A stretch of 7,832 nt of DNA from Pseudomonadota bacterium (GTDB lineage Bacteria; Pseudomonadota; Gammaproteobacteria; Burkholderiales; Burkholderiaceae_B). The first letter of the stretch is position 1, and every line of letters begins with the position of its first letter. A program made the translations under genes and the position numbers. The DNA is taken from NCBI GenBank assembly GCA_023386765.1, contig JAEWJD010000412.1:1-7832 (forward strand), written 5' to 3'. The notes beneath the pieces were generated by a model. That model saw only the letters and a list, made by a program, of their open reading frames with translations. It was not told the DNA's origin and searched no databases. This document shows positions 5,082 to 7,832 of this stretch, piece after piece.

Positions 5082-5489
5082 TCAGGCAGGCAGTACAGGC
5101 GGGGCGCGCGAGCCCAGCGGCGGGCCCTGCGCGGGCATGGCCGGCAAGGCGCGCGGCTGAGGCCACGACGCAACGGCGGCCATCCGCAGCAGACCGGCTG
5201 CCGGGACCAGGCCGCCATCGGGCAGCACCGCCTGCAAGGCCAGCGAGCCGAACACGCAGGCCGCGTCGCCGGCATGTTGCGCTTCGTGCGCCGGCCCGGG
5301 CAATTCGACCGGCACGGACATGGCCTGCGGCCCGTTGCACAGTGTGATGAGCAACGGCGACGAGGGCGCGGCGGCCATATAGCCGCTGGGAACCGCCGCA
5401 CGCATCACAAAGACGGCCAGCGCCAGGCAGATCAGAATCCGCCAGGCCAGGCCGGCTTGCGGCGTCGCGAGGTCCCGGGAGGTAGACAT
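5082..5489 (-). CDS. DUF2946 protein, CruR-like copper-responsive upstream ORF
   Basis: About 135 residues, with a single N-terminal hydrophobic segment (RILICLALAVFVMRAAV, 17-33) followed by the family's R-A-x-x-P-x-G-Y-M motif (AAVPSGYMAA, 31-40). From established work on Bordetella, DUF2946 proteins named CruR act as regulatory upstream ORFs: the nascent chain senses copper through a CXXC motif, which relieves arrest at a C-terminal RAPP motif and triggers Rho-dependent termination before the next gene. Here the RAPP is present (R128-A-P-P131), five codons from the stop, but no CXXC is: the likely equivalent is C78-V-F-G81, with C51, H69 and H72 as other possible ligands. The position heading sco and PCu(A)C fits the role. 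Start is uncertain: no ribosome site precedes any ATG; 5489, 5498 and 5510 are possible, the codons before 5498 being rare ones (TGT, ACT, AGA). TAGAAT at 5502-5497 could be a -10 of a leaderless message starting at 5489. Confidence 0.78.
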   Translation of the reverse strand: MSTSRDLATPQAGLAWRILICLALAVFVMRAAVPSGYMAAAPSSPLLITLCNGPQAMSVPVELPGPAHEAQHAGDAACVFGSLALQAVLPDGGLVPAAGLLRMAAVASWPQPRALPAMPAQGPPLGSRAPPVLPA

Positions 5490-5539
5490 GCGGCGCATTC
5501 TAGTACACATCGGCAATCCGGGAGCACGGGTTTACAGGG

Positions 5540-5560
5540 GGTGCGTCATTCGGGCGCACC
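5540..5560. other. Hairpin between the LysR gene and the DUF2946 gene
   Basis: GGTGCG (5540-5545) and CGCACC (5555-5560) can form a six-pair stem with a nine-base loop. It lies downstream of the LysR stop codon on the minus strand and ahead of the DUF2946 start. No T run follows, so it is at best a partial terminator of the LysR transcript. Nothing else is apparent between 5490 and 5591. Confidence 0.35.
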
Positions 5561-5591
5561 ATGCCGCCCCCGGTTAGCGCCCCCCTCTTTC

Positions 5592-6545
5592 TCAGGCCTC
5601 GGCATCGTCATCGACCCGCAACGCCGAAGCCCGCAGGGCCTGCAGAAACTCGACCACGCGGGGCTGCGCCTCCCCTTCGCGATAGACCGCACCAACCGGG
5701 CCGAAGCCCGTGCTCAAGGGCAAGGCATGCACCAGCCCCAATTGGTGCAGGTGCCGCCCGAGGGAGGCCGAACACACGGCCACGTAGTCGGTGCGCCGCA
5801 GCACCGACTCCACGGTGACGACCGATGCCGTCTCGATGGCGGGCAGCATCCCTGCGCCGCCATGCTCCAGCAGCACGCGGTCAAGCTGGCTGCGCATCAT
5901 GGTCTGCCCGGCAGGCATGATCCAGCGATAGTCCAGCAGATCGGTCCAGCCCACGGCCGGACGCGCGCACAGGGGATGTCCCGGGCGCACGATGGCCACG
6001 GTGCGATCCTCGAACAGCACTTCATGGCGCAGCCCCGGCGCGTGGGCGCGCGCATCCATCACACCGACCACGATATCCAGGTCGCGCGCCTCCAGCTGGG
6101 CCAGCAACTGCGCGAAGACGGCTTCCGTGATGTGGATCGACACGTCGGGATGACGCGCCTGGAACGCGCAGATTGCGCGCGGCAGCAGATAGGCCAGCCC
6201 GGCCGTGACGCTGCCCACGCGGATGCTCGATGCCGAGCCGGCCGTCAGCAACTCCAGCTCGGTATGGGTGCGCGCCACGTCGCCCAGCACACGCACGGCC
6301 AGCTGGCGCAAGGCCTGCCCGGCCGGCGTCAGCCGCGCGCGCCGGCCGCGCTGCACCAGTTTCATGCCCGCCATGGTCTCCAGTTCGTTGAGCCAATGCG
6401 AGATTGCCGACTGTGTCATGTGCAGCTTCTGGGCTGCCTCCGAGAGGGTCGCCGAGCTGTCGAGAACCAGGAAATATTCCAGGTGCCGCATCTTCAGGCT
6501 ACGTGCCCAGGCGGTACTGGTGGCATCGAAACTATGAGTTTCCAT
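5592..6545 (-). CDS. LysR-family transcriptional regulator
   Basis: 317 residues if started at 6545, a typical length for a LysR regulator with a short N-terminal extension. The winged helix-turn-helix starts at MRHLEYFLVLDSSATLSEAAQ (19-39) and continues TQSAISHWLNELE (44-56), with LVQRGRRARLTPAGQAL (63-79) as the wing; this is followed by a helical linker and an effector-binding domain from about IRVGSVTAGLAYLLP (108-122) to the end. The alternative start at 6491 would put the HTH at residue 1, as in many family members; neither has a strong ribosome site (GGA lies nine bases before 6545). It is divergent from the Bug-type gene, the standard layout in which the regulator binds the shared spacer and controls the neighbour in response to a small ligand, here probably the compound bound or processed by the Bug protein and gamma-glutamyltransferase. 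Target and ligand are inference. Confidence 0.93.
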   Translation of the reverse strand: METHSFDATSTAWARSLKMRHLEYFLVLDSSATLSEAAQKLHMTQSAISHWLNELETMAGMKLVQRGRRARLTPAGQALRQLAVRVLGDVARTHTELELLTAGSASSIRVGSVTAGLAYLLPRAICAFQARHPDVSIHITEAVFAQLLAQLEARDLDIVVGVMDARAHAPGLRHEVLFEDRTVAIVRPGHPLCARPAVGWTDLLDYRWIMPAGQTMMRSQLDRVLLEHGGAGMLPAIETASVVTVESVLRRTDYVAVCSASLGRHLHQLGLVHALPLSTGFGPVGAVYREGEAQPRVVEFLQALRASALRVDDDAEA

Positions 6546-6556
6546 TCATGATCCAA

Positions 6557-6600
6557 GTAAAAAATTTCATCCGGGTTTTCGTAAATTTACCAGTAAATAC
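6557..6600. promoter_or_regulatory. Candidate LysR operator in the divergent spacer
   Basis: The AT-rich spacer has GTAAA at 6557, 6581 and 6593, that is, spaced by 24 and 12 bases. GTAAATTTAC (6581-6590) is a perfect palindrome and overlaps a second inverted repeat, ATTTAC-CA-GTAAAT (6585-6598). T6587 and A6599 satisfy the T-N11-A rule of LysR sites. The cluster covers the -35 region of the Bug gene promoter, a usual place for LysR activation. Confidence 0.55.
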
Positions 6601-6605
6601 AACGA

Positions 6606-6611
6606 TATACT
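6606..6611 (+). promoter_or_regulatory. -10 element of the Bug-type gene
   Basis: TATACT matches five of six -10 positions and lies 33 bases before the start codon. No good -35 is found 16 to 18 bases upstream; that place is taken by the palindromes, as expected of a promoter needing an activator. Confidence 0.55.
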
Positions 6612-6644
6612 CGCCGCTTTCAGAACCAGAACAGGGGAACGACC

Positions 6645-7628
6645 TTGAGACTTTCCTTCACCCTTCCTCGCCTTGCCCAGGCCTTGGCACTGACTTGCGG
6701 CCTGACCGCCGCCTCGGCGGCGGTGGCCGACTTTCCGTCCCGTCCGATCCGCATCGTGGTGTCCCAGCAGGCCGGCGGCGCCACCGATCAGACCGCCCGC
6801 ATGTGGGCCGAGAGCGTGGGCAAGACGCTTGGCACGCCGGTGATCGTGGAGAACCGCCCGGGTGCCGGCGGCACCATCGCCGCGCAGTTCGTGCTGTCGC
6901 AACCGGCCGACGGCCACACCCTGTTCCTGGCCGGCGTGTCGCAGATGGTCTTGAACAAATTCGTCTACAAGCCGCTGTCGTACTCCCCCGAGAAAGACTT
7001 CAGCAGCGTAGGCATGCTGACCACGGTGCCCTTCGTGCTGGTCTCCAGCCCGGCCAGCGGCCTGGAGAATTTCGAGCAGTTGCGCGACAAGGTCAACGCC
7101 AAGCCGGAGGCCATCACCTTCGCTTCCTCGGGCAACGGCAACTCGACCCACCTGGTGGTCGAGCTGCTGATGAAGCAGACCGGCATGCAGATGCTGCACA
7201 TCCCGTTTCGCGGTGATCCCGATGGCCTGATGGCCACCATCGCCGGCACCACGGACGTCATGGCGCCGGTCGTCACCAGCGCGCTGCCGCTGATCAAGCA
7301 GGGCAAGATCACGCCGCTGCTGGTGTTTGCCGACGCCCGGCTGCCGGAACTGCCGGACGTGCCGACCGCCGCCGAAATCGGCGTGCAGGGGCTGGAGAAT
7401 ATCGGCTGGAGCGGGATCGCCGCGCGCAGCGGCACGCCGCCCGAAGCCATCGAGAAGCTGCACCAGGCCACCCAGGTGTTCCTGGCGCAGCCGGCGGTGC
7501 TGCAGACCCTGGGCGCGGTACAGGCACAGCCCATGCCCGGACCGGCCGACATGCTGCAATCGCTGACCGAACGCGACACCCAGAAGTGGCAAGAGGCCAT
7601 CGGCGATCTGGACATCAAACTGAACTGA
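6645..7628 (+). CDS. Bug-family periplasmic solute-binding protein (TctC-like)
   Basis: A 327-residue secreted receptor of the Bug/TctC family, which captures small, often anionic, solutes in the periplasm and may deliver them to tripartite tricarboxylate-type transporters or act in sensing. The start is TTG at 6645, supported by AGGGGA (6633-6638) six bases upstream and by an intact signal peptide ending at ASAAVA|DF (29-30). Family marks are DFPSRPIRIVV (29-39), AGGATDQTAR (43-52), VIVENRPGAGG (66-76), QPADGHTL (86-93), SGNGNSTHL (162-170), IPFRGDPDGLMATIAGTTDVM (186-206), GKITPLLVFADARLPELPDVPT (220-241) and GTPPEAIEKL (263-272). The ligand is unknown. SQQAGGATD replaces the commoner P-F-P/A-x-GG-x-D loop, which may alter the ligand pocket. 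No transporter membrane genes are in the window. It is followed 25 bases later by a gamma-glutamyltransferase gene and is divergent from its likely LysR regulator. Confidence 0.94.
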   Translation: MRLSFTLPRLAQALALTCGLTAASAAVADFPSRPIRIVVSQQAGGATDQTARMWAESVGKTLGTPVIVENRPGAGGTIAAQFVLSQPADGHTLFLAGVSQMVLNKFVYKPLSYSPEKDFSSVGMLTTVPFVLVSSPASGLENFEQLRDKVNAKPEAITFASSGNGNSTHLVVELLMKQTGMQMLHIPFRGDPDGLMATIAGTTDVMAPVVTSALPLIKQGKITPLLVFADARLPELPDVPTAAEIGVQGLENIGWSGIAARSGTPPEAIEKLHQATQVFLAQPAVLQTLGAVQAQPMPGPADMLQSLTERDTQKWQEAIGDLDIKLN

Positions 7629-7653
7629 GGCAACGCGCCGCAAAGGAACCCAC

Positions 7654-7832
7654 ATGAAGCGCAAAGGAATGGTCGTCTGCCCGCAGCCCGAGGCTGCCGA
7701 ATCCGGCATCGAGGTGCTGCGCGCAGGCGGTAATGCGATCGACGCGGCCGTGGCCTGCGCCCTGGCGCAGACCGTCGTCGATCCGCTGATGTGCGGCATC
7801 GCCGGCTTCGGCACCGCCGCCGTGTACAAGCC
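7654..7832 (+). CDS. ggt: Gamma-glutamyltransferase, N-terminal part (runs off the right edge)
   Basis: The first 59 codons of a gene cut by the window edge. The start at 7654 has AAAGGAA (7642-7648) five bases upstream. GMVVCPQPEAAESGIEVLRA and GGNAIDAAVACALAQTVVDP, followed by CGIAGFGT, match the opening of the gamma-glutamyltranspeptidase family (G-M-V-x-x-x-x-P-L-A-A-x-x-G-x-x-I-L-x-x-G-G-N-A-x-D-A-A-V). These enzymes move or hydrolyse the gamma-glutamyl group of glutathione and similar compounds. There is no signal peptide, unlike the periplasmic GGT of E. coli, so a cytoplasmic enzyme is likely, perhaps acting on a gamma-glutamyl or related amide compound captured by the Bug protein. 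The catalytic threonine lies outside the window, so activity cannot be judged. Confidence 0.88.
   Translation, partial: MKRKGMVVCPQPEAAESGIEVLRAGGNAIDAAVACALAQTVVDPLMCGIAGFGTAAVYK

Noticed and set aside
5055..6551. 498-codon plus-strand ORF
   Set aside because: It lies antisense to the DUF2946 and LysR genes, is rich in Arg, Gln, Gly and His, and shows no family motif.
6567..7829. 420-codon minus-strand ORF opposite the Bug-type gene
   Set aside because: Antisense shadow; the plus strand carries unmistakable Bug family motifs and an intact signal peptide.
1..7832. tRNA, rRNA, CRISPR arrays, insertion sequences
   Set aside because: No repeat-spacer pattern, terminal inverted repeats, transposase motif or tRNA-like cloverleaf was seen by eye on either strand.

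Overview
The window is GC-rich, densely coded DNA from a beta-proteobacterium, most likely Alcaligenaceae (Bordetella, Achromobacter or a relative). The genus is an inference from four things: strong G/C third-position bias, a Bug-type solute receptor driven by a divergent LysR gene, a Sco plus PCu(A)C copper pair headed by a DUF2946 gene, and a dsdA-like gene. No rRNA, tRNA, insertion sequence or CRISPR array was seen.

Layout, left to right. (1) Positions 1-402 hold the C-terminal part of a D-serine ammonia-lyase (DsdA family), followed by a clean intrinsic terminator. (2) Positions 594-2929 hold three tandem, same-strand genes for paralogous lipoproteins of about 254 residues. I cannot assign them to a named family. 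All three share a lipobox, a block of conserved motifs and two cysteines exactly 24 residues apart. (3) Positions 2930-3160 have no conventional gene but are highly structured: a sigma70-like promoter, mutually exclusive hairpins, two possible 19-codon ORFs and a strong intrinsic terminator. This looks like a small RNA or an attenuator-type leader. (4) Positions 3161-3625 encode a GNAT acetyltransferase, separated by a large hairpin from the convergent copper genes.

(5) On the minus strand, read right to left from about 5489 to 3664, lies a copper cassette: a DUF2946 protein ending in an RAPP motif (CruR-like), a Sco/SenC copper chaperone lipoprotein, and a periplasmic PCu(A)C copper chaperone with a His-rich tail. 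Sco and PCu(A)C proteins together supply copper to the CuA/CuB sites of cytochrome oxidase. The DUF2946 gene at the head is probably a regulatory upstream ORF that senses copper as a nascent chain. (6) A LysR regulator (minus strand, 5592-6545) is divergent from a Bug-type periplasmic binding protein (6645-7628). That gene is followed at once by the start of a gamma-glutamyltransferase gene running off the right edge. The AT-rich 99-base divergent spacer carries phased GTAAA repeats and overlapping inverted repeats that are good operator candidates.

The most interesting items are the unrecognised lipoprotein triplet, the structured RNA region after it, and the CruR-like leader gene, which has the RAPP end but lacks an intact CXXC.
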